Of a DNA stretch of 64,000 nt, positions 48,099-57,702 are shown piece by piece. Within the stretch, counting starts at the first letter, position 1, and every line of letters starts with the position of its first letter. The DNA lies in the NCBI RefSeq assembly GCF_900107965.1, contig NZ_FNVU01000002.1, forward strand, positions 671,182 to 735,181, in the 5' to 3' direction. The notes under the pieces are model-generated. The model searched no databases, was not told where the DNA came from, and saw only the letters and a list, made by a program, of their open reading frames with translations. Made by a program: the position numbers and the translations under genes. The DNA is from Actinacidiphila yanglinensis (lineage in GTDB: Bacteria; Actinomycetota; Actinomycetes; Streptomycetales; Streptomycetaceae).

Positions 48099-50426
48099 AT
48101 GGCCGTACTCGCCCGGTGGTGCCTCAGTCGCCGACTCACCGTCGTGCTGCTGTGGCTCACCGCCCTCGTCGGGCTCACCGTCGCCGCGTCCGTCGCGGGC
48201 TCCGCGTACTCGCAGCAGTACGACGCCCCGAACACCGAGTCCAGCCACGCCGCGACCCTGCTGCGCGAGGCGTTCCCCGGGCAGGCCGGCGACTCCGACA
48301 CCATCGTCTGGCACACCGACCACGGCACCGTGCGCGCCGGCGACGTCGAGCAGACCATGACCAAGGTGCTCGACCAGGCCCGTTCGCTGCCCGGTGTCAC
48401 CTCGGTGACCAGCCCCTACGGCTCCTCGGGCGCCGGCCAGATCAGCCGCGACGCGCACACCGCCTACGCGGCCGTCGACTACGGCAAGGACGCCGACAGC
48501 ATAAGCCGGGCCCAGGCCCAGGCCCTGGTGGACACCGCCAAGGCCGGCCAGGGGCCGGGCCTGGAGGTCGAACTCGGCGGCCAGGCGATCGGCAACACCG
48601 AGGCCGCCAGCGCCCACCTCAGCGAGGTGGTGGGAGTGGCGGTGGCCGCCGTGGTGCTGCTGATCGCCTTCGGATCCTTCGCGGCGATGCTGCTGCCCAT
48701 CGCCACCGCGCTGGTCGGCTGCGGCACCGCCTACATGGGCACCGTGCTGCTCGGCCACGCCATGACCGTCGCCGACTTCGCCCCCATGCTCGGCATGCTG
48801 ATCGGGCTCGGCGTCGGCATCGACTACGCGCTGTTCATCGTCACCCGGCACCGCAAGGGCCTCAAACGCGGCCTGCCCGTCGCCCGGGCCGCCGAGGAAG
48901 CCGTCGCCACCACCGGCAAGGCCGTGGTCTTCGCCGGCGGCACCGTGTGCGTGGCCGTACTCGGCATGCTCCTGCTCCGGCTGAACTTCCTCAACGGTGT
49001 CGCCGTCGCCGCCTCGCTCACGGTGCTGCTCACCGTGGCCGCGTCCGTGACCCTGCTCCCCGCGCTGCTCGGGCTGATCGGTCACCGGGCACTCAGCCGG
49101 CGGGAGCGGCGCGTGCTGGCGCACGGCGGCGGCTGCCCGGCCGAGCAGCACCGGCGGGCCGAGGAGCACACCGGTTGCCGCGGTGCCGACGCGCCCGCCG
49201 CACCGCCCACCGGTGTCGCGGCCCGCTGGTCCGGGTTCGTCGCCCGCCATCCACGCCTGCTCGGCGCGCTCGCCGCAGCCGTCATGGTGGTGCTCGCGCT
49301 GCCCGCCTTCTCGCTGCACCTGGGCACCTCCGACCAGGGTCTCGACCCCTCCACATCCACCACCCGCAAGGCGTACGACCTGATCGCCGACGGGTTCGGC
49401 CCCGGCACCAACGGGCCGCTGACGCTGGTGGCCACCACCGACAGCGCGGGTGCGCTCGTCGCCCTGGACCACCTCCCGCAGACCCTGCGGCACACCCCCG
49501 GGGTCTCCTCGGTCACCGGCCCCGACCTCGACGGCGCCGGCCGCGTCGGCGTCATCACGGTGGTGCCCGACAGTTCCCCGCAGTCCGCCGCCACCTCGCA
49601 CCTGGTGGACGAGTTGCGCCACGACGTGCTGCCGGCCGCGGAGAAGGGCACCGACCTGAAGGTCGACGTGGGCGGATCCACGGCCAGTTACGACGACTTC
49701 GCCGCCGTGGTGATCGGGAAGCTGCCGCTGTTCGTGGGCTGCGTGGTGGGACTGGGCTGCCTCCTGCTGCTGGTCGCCTTCCGCTCGCTCGGCGTCCCCC
49801 TCAAGGCCGCGGTGATGAACATCGCGGCCGTGGCCTCCTCCTTCGGCGTGGTCACCGCGATCTTCCAGTGGGGCTGGGGCAGCGAGTGGCTCGGCCTGGG
49901 CCGGGCCGGCCCGATCGAGCCGTTCCTGCCGGTGATCCTGGTCCCGGTGCTGTTCGGGCTCTCGATGGACTACCAGGTCTTCCTGGTCAGCCGGATGTAC
50001 GAGGAGTGGCGCCGGACCGGGAACAACCGCCGGGCGGTGCGCGTCGGGCTGGCCGAGACCAGCCGGGTGATCAACTCCGCCGCCGTCATCATGGTCGCGG
50101 TCTTCCTCGCGTTCGTGCTCAGCGGGGACCGGGTGATCGCGATGTTCGGCATCGGCCTGGCCGCCGCGGTGGCCCTCGACGCCTTCGTGCTGCGCACCCT
50201 GCTCGTCCCGGCGCTGATGCACCTGCTCGGCCCGGCCAACTGGTGGCTGCCCGGCTGGCTGGAACGGCGGCTGCCGCGGCTCGACATCGAGACGGTGCCG
50301 GACACGCGGCCACCGGTCGCCGCGCCGACCGTCCCGCTGCCCGCGGGAGCCCTGGCCGCGCCGGGCGAGCCCCGCCCCGCGGAGCCGTCCGGGTCGCGCG
50401 TGACCGTCAAGGCCCATGTGCCTTAG
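48099..50426 (+). CDS. MMPL-family RND transporter
   Basis: A 775-residue transporter with about 12 helices in two RND halves. Start MAVLARWCLSRRLTVVLLWLT is preceded by AAGGGG. Motifs include GMLIGLGVGIDYALFIVTRHR in the first half and PVLFGLSMDYQVFLVSRMYEE in the second, the proton-relay Asp region of MMPL proteins. A Cys/His/Arg-rich cytoplasmic stretch (~345-380) with HGGGCPAEQHRRAEEHTGC separates the halves, and the C-terminal tail is Pro/Ala-rich. Substrates of relatives are lipids, drugs or natural products; this one is unknown. Confidence 0.88.
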   Translation: MAVLARWCLSRRLTVVLLWLTALVGLTVAASVAGSAYSQQYDAPNTESSHAATLLREAFPGQAGDSDTIVWHTDHGTVRAGDVEQTMTKVLDQARSLPGVTSVTSPYGSSGAGQISRDAHTAYAAVDYGKDADSISRAQAQALVDTAKAGQGPGLEVELGGQAIGNTEAASAHLSEVVGVAVAAVVLLIAFGSFAAMLLPIATALVGCGTAYMGTVLLGHAMTVADFAPMLGMLIGLGVGIDYALFIVTRHRKGLKRGLPVARAAEEAVATTGKAVVFAGGTVCVAVLGMLLLRLNFLNGVAVAASLTVLLTVAASVTLLPALLGLIGHRALSRRERRVLAHGGGCPAEQHRRAEEHTGCRGADAPAAPPTGVAARWSGFVARHPRLLGALAAAVMVVLALPAFSLHLGTSDQGLDPSTSTTRKAYDLIADGFGPGTNGPLTLVATTDSAGALVALDHLPQTLRHTPGVSSVTGPDLDGAGRVGVITVVPDSSPQSAATSHLVDELRHDVLPAAEKGTDLKVDVGGSTASYDDFAAVVIGKLPLFVGCVVGLGCLLLLVAFRSLGVPLKAAVMNIAAVASSFGVVTAIFQWGWGSEWLGLGRAGPIEPFLPVILVPVLFGLSMDYQVFLVSRMYEEWRRTGNNRRAVRVGLAETSRVINSAAVIMVAVFLAFVLSGDRVIAMFGIGLAAAVALDAFVLRTLLVPALMHLLGPANWWLPGWLERRLPRLDIETVPDTRPPVAAPTVPLPAGALAAPGEPRPAEPSGSRVTVKAHVP

Positions 50427-50646
50427 GCCGCTGCGCCCGCCTGAGGTGTTTCCGCCGCGTCTAAGGACCCCCGCGGCCGGATAAGGCACCCTCTAAGGCG
50501 TTCCTCGGCACGGTGATGCCGTCACCTAAGCATTCGAAGGTCGATGACCCGACCTGAACTTCGGGAAGCTGCCCGATGTGGCCCAACCCCCTTGGAGACG
50601 AAGATAGGAGGCACAAAGAGAGAAGCACTTCCAAGGAGAAGCCACG

Positions 50647-50892
50647 ATGTTCGCTCACGAACTGCAGCAGGCCCGCAACGCCGAACTCCGCCGCCGCGCC
50701 GAGGAGTGGCGGCTCGTCCAGGCCGCCAAGGCCGCCCGCACCGCCCAGCGCCGTACCCGCACCCAGGCGCGCCGCGTCCAGGCGCACTCCGCGGTACGCC
50801 AGGACGCCGAGGGGGTGCCTTCCTCCGATCGCTCCGGCGCGGGCCCCCTCGGCCGTGTGCACCAGATGATGCACCCGCACAGCACGGTATGA
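50647..50892 (+). CDS. Small basic protein translationally coupled to the LuxR regulator
   Basis: An 81-residue protein, MFAHELQQARNAELRRRAEE, with a strong AAGGAGAA site 6 bases before the ATG. The first ~50 residues are Ala/Arg/Gln-rich and form a basic helix (QAAKAARTAQRRTRTQARRV). The end is MMHPHSTV. Its TGA overlaps the ATG of the large regulator. Excellent ribosome site, coupling and codon bias support a real gene. I do not recognise a family. The basic helix could bind nucleic acid or the regulator; that is a guess. Confidence 0.7.
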   Translation: MFAHELQQARNAELRRRAEEWRLVQAAKAARTAQRRTRTQARRVQAHSAVRQDAEGVPSSDRSGAGPLGRVHQMMHPHSTV

Positions 50893-53800
50893 CCGGTCAG
50901 CTAATCGGTGTCGCGGCGGGCGCCGGGCATGCCATGCTCGGCAAGGTGCAGACCCAGTCCCTCAGCCCCGAGTTCATCGGCCGCGACACCGAGCTGACCC
51001 GGCTCGCCGCCGTACTGGCAGCCGCCGACGGCGGCGCGCCGCAGGCGGTGCTCATCGGCGGCGAGGCGGGGGTCGGCAAGACCCGGCTCACCGAGGAGTT
51101 CATGGCGGCGGCCGGCGCCGCGGGCGCCGTCACCGCGATAGGCGGCTGCGTGGAGATCGGCGCGGAGGGGCTGCCCTTCGCGCCGGTCTCCACCGCGTTG
51201 CGCCACCTCTACCACCTGCTCGGCGCCGAGCTGACCCAGGCCGTCGCCGGACAGGAAGCCGAACTCGCCCGGTTGCTGCCCGAGTTGGGCGACAGCGGCG
51301 CCGGCCGCCGTGACCCGCACGACGAGGAGGGCCGGGTCCGGCTCTTCGAGCTCACCGCCCGCCTGCTGGAGCGGCTGGGCGCCGAGCGCACCCTCGTCGT
51401 GATCGTCGAGGACCTGCACTGGGCCGACCGCTCCACCCGCGAGCTGCTCGCCTACCTCTTCCGGTCGGTGCAGCACTCCCGGGTGCTGATCGCCGCCACC
51501 TACCGCAGCGACGACATCCACCGCCGGCACCCGCTGCGACCCTTCCTCGCCGAGACCGACCGGCTGCGTACCGTCGAGCGCATCGAGCTGAGCCGCTTCA
51601 GCCGTGACGAGGTCAGGCGCCAGCTCACCGCGATCCTCGCCGAGAGCCCCGTCGACGCCGTGGTCGACGACGTGTTCGCCCGCTCCGACGGCAACCCGTT
51701 CTTCGTCGAGGAACTGGCCTGCAGCATCCGCGGCGACTGCTTCACCGGCATCAGCGACTCGCTGCGCGACCTGCTGCTGGTCCGGGTCGAGCAGCTGAGC
51801 GAGTCCGCCCAGCGGGTCGCGAAGTTCGTCGCGGAGGGCGGCAACGCCGTCGAGTACCGGGTGCTGGCGGCCATCACCGGGATCGGCGAGGACGACCTGC
51901 TCGACGCGCTGCGCAGCGCGGTGAGCGCCAACATCCTGCTGCCCTCCGCCGACGGGGACGGCTACCGCTTCCGCCACTCCCTGGTCCGTGAGGCGGTCGG
52001 CGACGACCTGCTGCCCGGCGAGCGCAGCCGGATCAACCGCCGCTACGCCGAGGCGATCGAGGCCGACCCGTCGCTGGTCCGCGCCGACGAGCGCGCCGCC
52101 CGGCTGGCCAGTTTCTGGTACGCCGCGCACGACCCGGCCAAGGCGCTGCCCGCCGTGCTGCGCGCCGCCGTGGAAGCCCGTGACCGGCACGCCTACGCCG
52201 AGCAGTACCGGCTGCTGGAACGCGCGTTGGAACTGTGGGACGCCGCGCCCGCGGAGGTCCGCGACGCGCTGCGGCTCGTCGACTTCGCCGAGGCGTACGC
52301 CCCGCTCAGCCCCGCGGAGTACACGTCGGCGGCCGGGACCGGCGACCCCGACCGGCCCTTCCGCTTCCTCGACCTGCTCGCCGAGGTCACCGTCGCCGCC
52401 CGGCTCGGCGGCGAGCGCGAACGCGCCTACACGATGACGAAGCGCGCCCTGCGGCTGATCGAACTCGACGGCGACCAGGAGCCGTTGCGCGCCGCCTGGT
52501 TCTGGTCCCAGCGCTCCCGGCTGATCGAGGACCTGGGCCGCGGTGACGGCTGGGAGGAGCTGGGCCGGGCCCAGGAACTGGTCCGCGGCCTGCCGGCGTC
52601 GGCCGCGCACGCCGAGGTCCTCTCGCACACCGCCGGCTGGATCATGATCCACAACCCCAGTGAGGCGGGCATCGCCGCCGCCGAGCAGGCCGTCGACCTC
52701 GCCCGGCGAACCGGCGTGCGGGACACCGAGTTCCAGGCGCGGATCACCCTCGGCATCCTCCAGGCCGACTGCGGCGACGTCGACGGGGGCCTGGCCGAGA
52801 TCGAGGACGTGCTGAAGCAGCTCGCGAAGCTGCCGCTGCCGAGCATCACCGCGCGCGCGTACGGCAACCTCGCCTCCGTCCTCGAAGGCGCCGGACGCTC
52901 CGGCGAGGCGGTGCGGGTGGCACGCGCCGGGCAGACCCTCGTGGACTCCCGGATCTCCGGGCCGACCCGGGCCTGGCTGCTGCTGGACGAGGGCGAGTCG
53001 CTGATCTCGCTCGGCCGCCTCACCGAGGCCGTACCCCGGCTCGCCGAGGCCAACCGGCTGGTGCAGACCGCCTATCTGAAGGCCGGCGGCGAACTGCTGC
53101 TCGGCCACGTCGCCCTCACCACCGGCGACATCGATGCCGCCGTCACGCACCACGCGGCAGCGGCCGAAGGGCTTCGCCGCGACACCCAGCCGCAGCACCA
53201 GCTCCCGCTGCTGAAGCTGGGCATGCAGGTCGCCCTCGCCCAGGGCAGGACCGCCGACGCCCGCGAGGAACTCGCGCGGGCGGTCCGGCACGGCTTCCCG
53301 CCCGGCTCGACCCGGTTCTCCTGGCCGATGATGGTGGCCGGTGCGGCGCTCGACCCGGAGACGGTACGCGCCGGCGCGGCGGAACTGCCCCGGCCCACCC
53401 CCCTGTGCGAGGCGTACGCGCTGCTGCTCGCGGCCGAACTCGACGGCGGGGAGCCCGCGTTGTGGGCCGCCGCCGAGGAGGCGTTCGCCGCCGAGGAGCG
53501 GCCGCTGGAACTGGCCGGCATCCGGCTGCGGCGCGCCGAGGCCCTGCTCGCGGCGGGCGGCCCCGGCGCGCGGGACGAGGCCGGCCGCCTGCTCGGCCTC
53601 GCCGACGGCATGGCCGCCGAAGCCGGCGCCGCGCCGCTCGGCGCGCGGATCGCCGCGCTCGCCCAGCGCGCCCGGCTGCGCACCACCCCCGAGGACCCCG
53701 CCGAGACCTTCGGTCTCACCGCCCGGGAGCGCGACGTGCTGCGCCTGGTGGCCGACGGCCGCACCAACCGGCAGATCGCCGAGGAGTTGTTCATCTCCCC

Positions 53801-53912
53801 GAAGACCGCGAGCGTCCACGTCTCCAACATCCTGGCCAAGCTCGCCGTCTCCACCCGCACCGAGGCCGCCGCCCTCACCCATCGCCTCCAACTCCTGCCG
53901 AAGGCGCGGTGA
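50889..53912 (+). CDS. Large ATP-binding LuxR-family transcriptional regulator (LAL-like)
   Basis: About 1007 residues from ATG 50889 (coupled to the small ORF). An AAA ATPase domain has FIGRDTEL, Walker A GGEAGVGKT (residues ~57-65) and Walker B TLVVIVEDLHWADRST. A long helical TPR-like middle region follows, and a C-terminal LuxR helix-turn-helix (~940-1003) with FGLTARERDVLRLVADGRTN and ISPKTASVHVSNILAKL. Such regulators often control secondary metabolism or carbon use. No obvious target cluster is adjacent. Starts at 50934 (ATG) or 50946 (GTG) would also give complete domains. Confidence 0.9.
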   Translation: MTGQLIGVAAGAGHAMLGKVQTQSLSPEFIGRDTELTRLAAVLAAADGGAPQAVLIGGEAGVGKTRLTEEFMAAAGAAGAVTAIGGCVEIGAEGLPFAPVSTALRHLYHLLGAELTQAVAGQEAELARLLPELGDSGAGRRDPHDEEGRVRLFELTARLLERLGAERTLVVIVEDLHWADRSTRELLAYLFRSVQHSRVLIAATYRSDDIHRRHPLRPFLAETDRLRTVERIELSRFSRDEVRRQLTAILAESPVDAVVDDVFARSDGNPFFVEELACSIRGDCFTGISDSLRDLLLVRVEQLSESAQRVAKFVAEGGNAVEYRVLAAITGIGEDDLLDALRSAVSANILLPSADGDGYRFRHSLVREAVGDDLLPGERSRINRRYAEAIEADPSLVRADERAARLASFWYAAHDPAKALPAVLRAAVEARDRHAYAEQYRLLERALELWDAAPAEVRDALRLVDFAEAYAPLSPAEYTSAAGTGDPDRPFRFLDLLAEVTVAARLGGERERAYTMTKRALRLIELDGDQEPLRAAWFWSQRSRLIEDLGRGDGWEELGRAQELVRGLPASAAHAEVLSHTAGWIMIHNPSEAGIAAAEQAVDLARRTGVRDTEFQARITLGILQADCGDVDGGLAEIEDVLKQLAKLPLPSITARAYGNLASVLEGAGRSGEAVRVARAGQTLVDSRISGPTRAWLLLDEGESLISLGRLTEAVPRLAEANRLVQTAYLKAGGELLLGHVALTTGDIDAAVTHHAAAAEGLRRDTQPQHQLPLLKLGMQVALAQGRTADAREELARAVRHGFPPGSTRFSWPMMVAGAALDPETVRAGAAELPRPTPLCEAYALLLAAELDGGEPALWAAAEEAFAAEERPLELAGIRLRRAEALLAAGGPGARDEAGRLLGLADGMAAEAGAAPLGARIAALAQRARLRTTPEDPAETFGLTARERDVLRLVADGRTNRQIAEELFISPKTASVHVSNILAKLAVSTRTEAAALTHRLQLLPKAR

Positions 53913-53938
53913 CCCGAACTCGGTGACCCGAACGCGCC

Positions 53939-55153
53939 CTAAGAGACGGTGAGTTGGAGGATGCGGTCGTCGCCGGGGTGCGGGGTGCCGCGGTCGTCGG
54001 TGTTGCTGGTGGTGAGCAGCAGGGTGTGGTCGTCGAGGGCGACCACCGTGCGCAGCCGGCCGTACTTCCCGTTCAGGAAGGACTGGGGCGCGGCGGACGG
54101 CTTGGCACCGGCCAGCGGGATGCGCCACAGCCGCTCGCCCTTGAGGGAGGCCATCCAGATGCAGCCTGCGGCGTAGGCGACCCCGCTCGGCGACGCGACG
54201 TCGGTGTGCCACTGCTCGACCGGATCCACGAACCCCGGGTGGTGCGCGATCCCCTCGACCGTGGGCCAGCCGTAGTTCGCGCCCGGCCGGATCAGGTTCA
54301 GCTCGTCCCAGGTGTCCTGGCCGAACTCCGAGGCCCACAGCCGCCCTTGCGCGTCCCAGGCCAGGCCCTGGACGTTGCGGTGGCCGGGGGAGTAGACGAG
54401 CGAGCCGGGGGTGGGGTTGTCGGACGGCACCTGGCCGTCGGGCGTCATCCGCAGGATCTTCCCGCCGAGCGAGGACATGTTCTGGGCCAGCGCGCGCTGG
54501 CCGGTCTCGCCGGTCCCCGCGTAGAGGTCGCCGTCGGGGCCGAAGGCGATCCGGCCGCCGTTGTGGAGGGTGCCGGTGGGGATGCCGCGCAGGATCGTGT
54601 CCGGCGCGCCCAGTTGCTCGCCCTTGGGCCGGGACGGGTCGTACAGGAAGCTGGCGATGCGGTTGTCGGACTCGGTGGAGAAGTACGCGTACACCAGGTG
54701 GTCGGAGCCGTAGTCGGGGGAGATCGCCAGCCCGAGCAGGCCGTTCTCGCCGCCCTTGGTGTGGGTGACGCCGGGCACCAGGCCGATCTGGGTGACGCTG
54801 TGCGTCTTGGGGTCGACCCGCGAGATCCGGCCGGTGTCGCGCGCGCCGACCAGCAGGGTGCCGTCGGGGAGCTGGACCAGCCCCCAGGGCGCGCTGAGCC
54901 CGGTCGCGACGGTACCGGTGACCTTCACGGTGCCCTTCGCCGGCGGCGTGGACGTCGCGGCGGAGGGGGAGGCGGACCCGGAGGGCCCGGCGCCGCCGCT
55001 CGCGGGCGTCCGGCCGGACGTGGCGGATGCGGAGGGGCGCGCCAGGTTGGGCGACGCCGAGGAGGAGCACCCGCCGACCAGCAGCGCCGCCAGCAGCGCC
55101 GCGACCCACGCCCCGCCGCGTGCCGGCGTCCGTACGGACCTGCCGCAAGCCAT
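53939..55153 (-). CDS. PQQ-dependent sugar dehydrogenase-like lipoprotein
   Basis: About 404 residues from ATG 55153 with GGGAG upstream. The signal peptide ends in lipobox LVGGC (Cys29), then a Ser/Pro/Ala-rich linker, then a six-bladed beta-propeller of the soluble glucose/sorbosone dehydrogenase family. Hallmarks: GLSAPWGLVQLPDGTLLVGARD, GGENGLLGLAISPDY, HNGGRIAFGPDGDLYAGTGE, HRNVQGLAWDAQGRLWASEF and GANYGWPTVEG. The family oxidises sugars with PQQ outside the cytoplasm. A TTG six codons upstream was rejected as the start. PQQ genes are not in the window. Confidence 0.88.
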   Translation of the reverse strand: MACGRSVRTPARGGAWVAALLAALLVGGCSSSASPNLARPSASATSGRTPASGGAGPSGSASPSAATSTPPAKGTVKVTGTVATGLSAPWGLVQLPDGTLLVGARDTGRISRVDPKTHSVTQIGLVPGVTHTKGGENGLLGLAISPDYGSDHLVYAYFSTESDNRIASFLYDPSRPKGEQLGAPDTILRGIPTGTLHNGGRIAFGPDGDLYAGTGETGQRALAQNMSSLGGKILRMTPDGQVPSDNPTPGSLVYSPGHRNVQGLAWDAQGRLWASEFGQDTWDELNLIRPGANYGWPTVEGIAHHPGFVDPVEQWHTDVASPSGVAYAAGCIWMASLKGERLWRIPLAGAKPSAAPQSFLNGKYGRLRTVVALDDHTLLLTTSNTDDRGTPHPGDDRILQLTVS

Positions 55154-55391
55154 CACCGTCAGCTCCCGCAACCGTCGACCGGGCAGCCCTGCCGTGCCCG
55201 GAGTCCCCGCGTCCTCGTCACCTTCGTCTCACCTTCGTCCAGGCAAGCACACCACACCCCGCGCCGGTGTCGCGCGCGTTCGCGATCAACCGGGGCAGGC
55301 GGCCCGGCCGGTGGGCGATCCGCCCCCTCCAGCCGGGTGGCCCGCGGCCTCGGGGACGCGCCTCCCCGGGACGGGCCGGCCGGCCGCGGGG

Positions 55392-56414
55392 TCAGTCCCA
55401 CGACTCCTGGGCTGCGGGCAACTCCGCGATCTCCGCCAGGTCCGCCGCGGTCAGCGCGAGATCGGCCGCGGCCGCGTTCTCCGCCGCCCAGCGGGCCGTC
55501 TTCGTGCCGGGCACCGGCACCACGAAGGGTCCCTGCGCGAGCACCCAGGCGAGCGCGACCTGGGCCGCCGTCGCGTCATGCCGCGCGGCCACCCGGCGCA
55601 GGCCGGCCACGATCGGCTGGTTCGCGGCCATCATCTCCGCGGTGAACCGGGGATGCCTGGCCCGCAGGTCCTCGCGTTCGAAGCCCTCACCGGGGGTGAG
55701 GGTGCCGGTCAGGAAGCCGTTGCCGAGCGGCATCGCGGCCAGGAAGCCGACCCCGCGCGCCGCGCACCACGGCAGCAGCTCGGCCAGCGCCTCCGGCGCC
55801 CACACCGACAGTTCCGCCTGCACGCAGCCGACCGGGAAGACCTGCTGGGCCCGGGCCAGGTGGCGGATCGTCTCGTCGTGCAGCCGGTCGCCGCCGCGAC
55901 CGCCCCTGACCCGCCCGCCGCGCGCGCCCACGGCGCACAGGCCCAGCGTGCGCACCTTGCCCGCGGCGACCAGCTCGGCCATCGCCCCCCAGGTCTCCTC
56001 GACCGGCACCTCGGGGTCGACCCGGTGCAGCTGGTAGAGGTCGATCGTGTCGGTCTGGAGCCGGCGCAGCGACGCGTCGCACGCCCTGCGGACGTACGAC
56101 GGGCGGCCGTTGGCGACGAGGTGCTGCTCGCCGACCAGCAGCCCGCACTTGGTGGAGACGAACGCGTCCGCCCGCCGCTCCCGCAACACCCGCCCGAGCA
56201 GCAGCTCGTTGGTGAACGGGCCGTACATGTCGGCGGTGTCCAGCAGCGTCACCCCCGCGTCGAGCGCGGTGTGCACCGTCCGCAGCGAGGCCTCCCCGCT
56301 GCGCGGCACGCCGCCGCCCGCGCGCGACGTGCCGTACGCCCAACTCATCGGCATGCAACCGAGGCCGACCGCGCCCACGTCGAGCGCCGTGGCCCCGACC
56401 TTCCTGCGCTCCAC
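55392..56414 (-). CDS. Aldo/keto reductase
   Basis: A 340-residue AKR. The catalytic tetrad is Asp and Tyr in LLDTADMYG, Lys in VSTKCGLL, and His in LYQLHRVD. NADPH-site residues come late (PVPGTKTARWAAENAAAAD). A Gly/Arg insertion GARGGRVRGGRGGD after LGLCAV is unusual. GTG 56414 is preferred because GAGGAGG lies 9 bases before it. The ATG at 56450 has its ribosome site only 2 bases away. It is divergent from the 2-hydroxyacid dehydrogenase with a 48-bp gap. The substrate is unknown. Confidence 0.87.
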   Translation of the reverse strand: MERRKVGATALDVGAVGLGCMPMSWAYGTSRAGGGVPRSGEASLRTVHTALDAGVTLLDTADMYGPFTNELLLGRVLRERRADAFVSTKCGLLVGEQHLVANGRPSYVRRACDASLRRLQTDTIDLYQLHRVDPEVPVEETWGAMAELVAAGKVRTLGLCAVGARGGRVRGGRGGDRLHDETIRHLARAQQVFPVGCVQAELSVWAPEALAELLPWCAARGVGFLAAMPLGNGFLTGTLTPGEGFEREDLRARHPRFTAEMMAANQPIVAGLRRVAARHDATAAQVALAWVLAQGPFVVPVPGTKTARWAAENAAAADLALTAADLAEIAELPAAQESWD

Positions 56415-56462
56415 CCGTCCCAACCTCCTCGCGCCGCCCCACTGTGCCATAGCCTCCTGACC

Positions 56463-57446
56463 ATGACCGACACCACCCGAACCGACCGCACCCCAGGCCA
56501 GGACCCGTCCGCCGCCCGACCCACGGTGTGGCTGTCCCTGCCGCCGGACGAGATCGAGGGACTGCCCGACGCCTTCGACTACGTCCACTGGGACGGAGAG
56601 GACGACTTCCCCGCCGATCCTGCCGACGCCTCCTTCTACGTCGTCCCCTACATGAAGGGGCCGGTCGCCGGCGCGCGGCCGCTCGCCGCGATGCGCAACG
56701 TCAAGGTGGTGCAGACGCTCAGCGCCGGCGTCGACCACATCGCCCCCCACCTGGGGCAACTGCCGCCCGGCGTCCGGCTGTGCAACGCCCGCGGGGTGCA
56801 CGAGGCCAGCACCGCCGAGCTCACCCTCACCCTCATCCTGTCCTCGCTGCGCGGCGTCCCCCGCTTCGTGCGCGGCCAGGACAACGAGAAGTGGTACGCG
56901 GGCTTCTACCCGGCGCTCGCCGACCGCCGCGTACTGATCGTCGGCTACGGATCGATCGGCGCGGCCGTCGAGGACCGGCTGGTGCCCTTCGAGTGCACGG
57001 TCGAGCGGGTCGCCCGCAGCGCGCGCCCCTCGCCGCGCGGCCCGGTGCACGCCATGGACGAGCTGCCCGGCCTGCTGCCGTCCGCGGACGTGGTGGTGCT
57101 CACCACCCCGCTGACCGAGCAGACCCGGGGCCTGGCCAACGCCCCGTTCCTGGCCGCGATGAAGGACGGCGCGCTGCTGGTGAACGTCGCGCGCGGGCCC
57201 GTGGTGGACACCAAGGCCCTGCTCGCGGAGACGGAGTCGGGCCGGCTGACGGCGGCACTCGATGTCACCGACCCCGAGCCGCTGCCGGCCGGCCACCCGC
57301 TCTGGCACGCGCCGGGCGTGCTGATCAGCCCGCACGTGGGCGGCAGCACCTCCGCGTTCCTGCCCCGTGCGAAGCGGCTGGTCGTCGGCCAGTTGCGGCG
57401 GTTCGCGGCCGGAACGCCGCTGGAGAACGTGGTCGCCGAGAGCTGA
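56463..57446 (+). CDS. D-isomer-specific 2-hydroxyacid dehydrogenase
   Basis: A 327-residue NAD(P)-dependent enzyme. The dinucleotide motif is VLIVGYGSIGAAV. Catalytic Arg, Glu and His are in VNVARGPVVDT, VTDPEPLPAGH and LISPHVGGSTS. It resembles glyoxylate/hydroxypyruvate or phosphoglycerate dehydrogenases. There is no ribosome site, but TAGCCT at 56450-56455 lies 7 bases before the ATG, so a leaderless mRNA is likely. The promoter overlaps the start region of the divergent aldo/keto reductase. The exact substrate cannot be told. Confidence 0.88.
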   Translation: MTDTTRTDRTPGQDPSAARPTVWLSLPPDEIEGLPDAFDYVHWDGEDDFPADPADASFYVVPYMKGPVAGARPLAAMRNVKVVQTLSAGVDHIAPHLGQLPPGVRLCNARGVHEASTAELTLTLILSSLRGVPRFVRGQDNEKWYAGFYPALADRRVLIVGYGSIGAAVEDRLVPFECTVERVARSARPSPRGPVHAMDELPGLLPSADVVVLTTPLTEQTRGLANAPFLAAMKDGALLVNVARGPVVDTKALLAETESGRLTAALDVTDPEPLPAGHPLWHAPGVLISPHVGGSTSAFLPRAKRLVVGQLRRFAAGTPLENVVAES

Positions 57447-57702
57447 ACGCGCCGGACGGCGGCCGGGCAGCGGCGGGACGGGAGTACGCTCCGGCCGACC
57501 CCTGACGGTTACGCACAGTAGGACGTCCCTATCCCAGAGTGACCAATCTGGTGTATCGTCGGCATACGGGGGCACGTCGTGACCGAACGGCCATGGGCGC
57601 GACGCTGCGAACGACGACTGGATGAGGGGGGCGGGCGATGCAGGACCCGAGGCGCGAGCCGATCACGCGGCGCCGGCGCACCGCGGCACACCGGACCGCG
57701 CC

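Noticed and set aside
50901..55148. A 1415-codon open frame on the minus strand opposite the LuxR regulator
   Set aside because: It is antisense to a protein with clear ATPase and helix-turn-helix domains and runs out of frame through the PQQ-dehydrogenase gene. Its composition (Gly/Gln/Val/Leu repeats) is typical of high-GC shadow frames.
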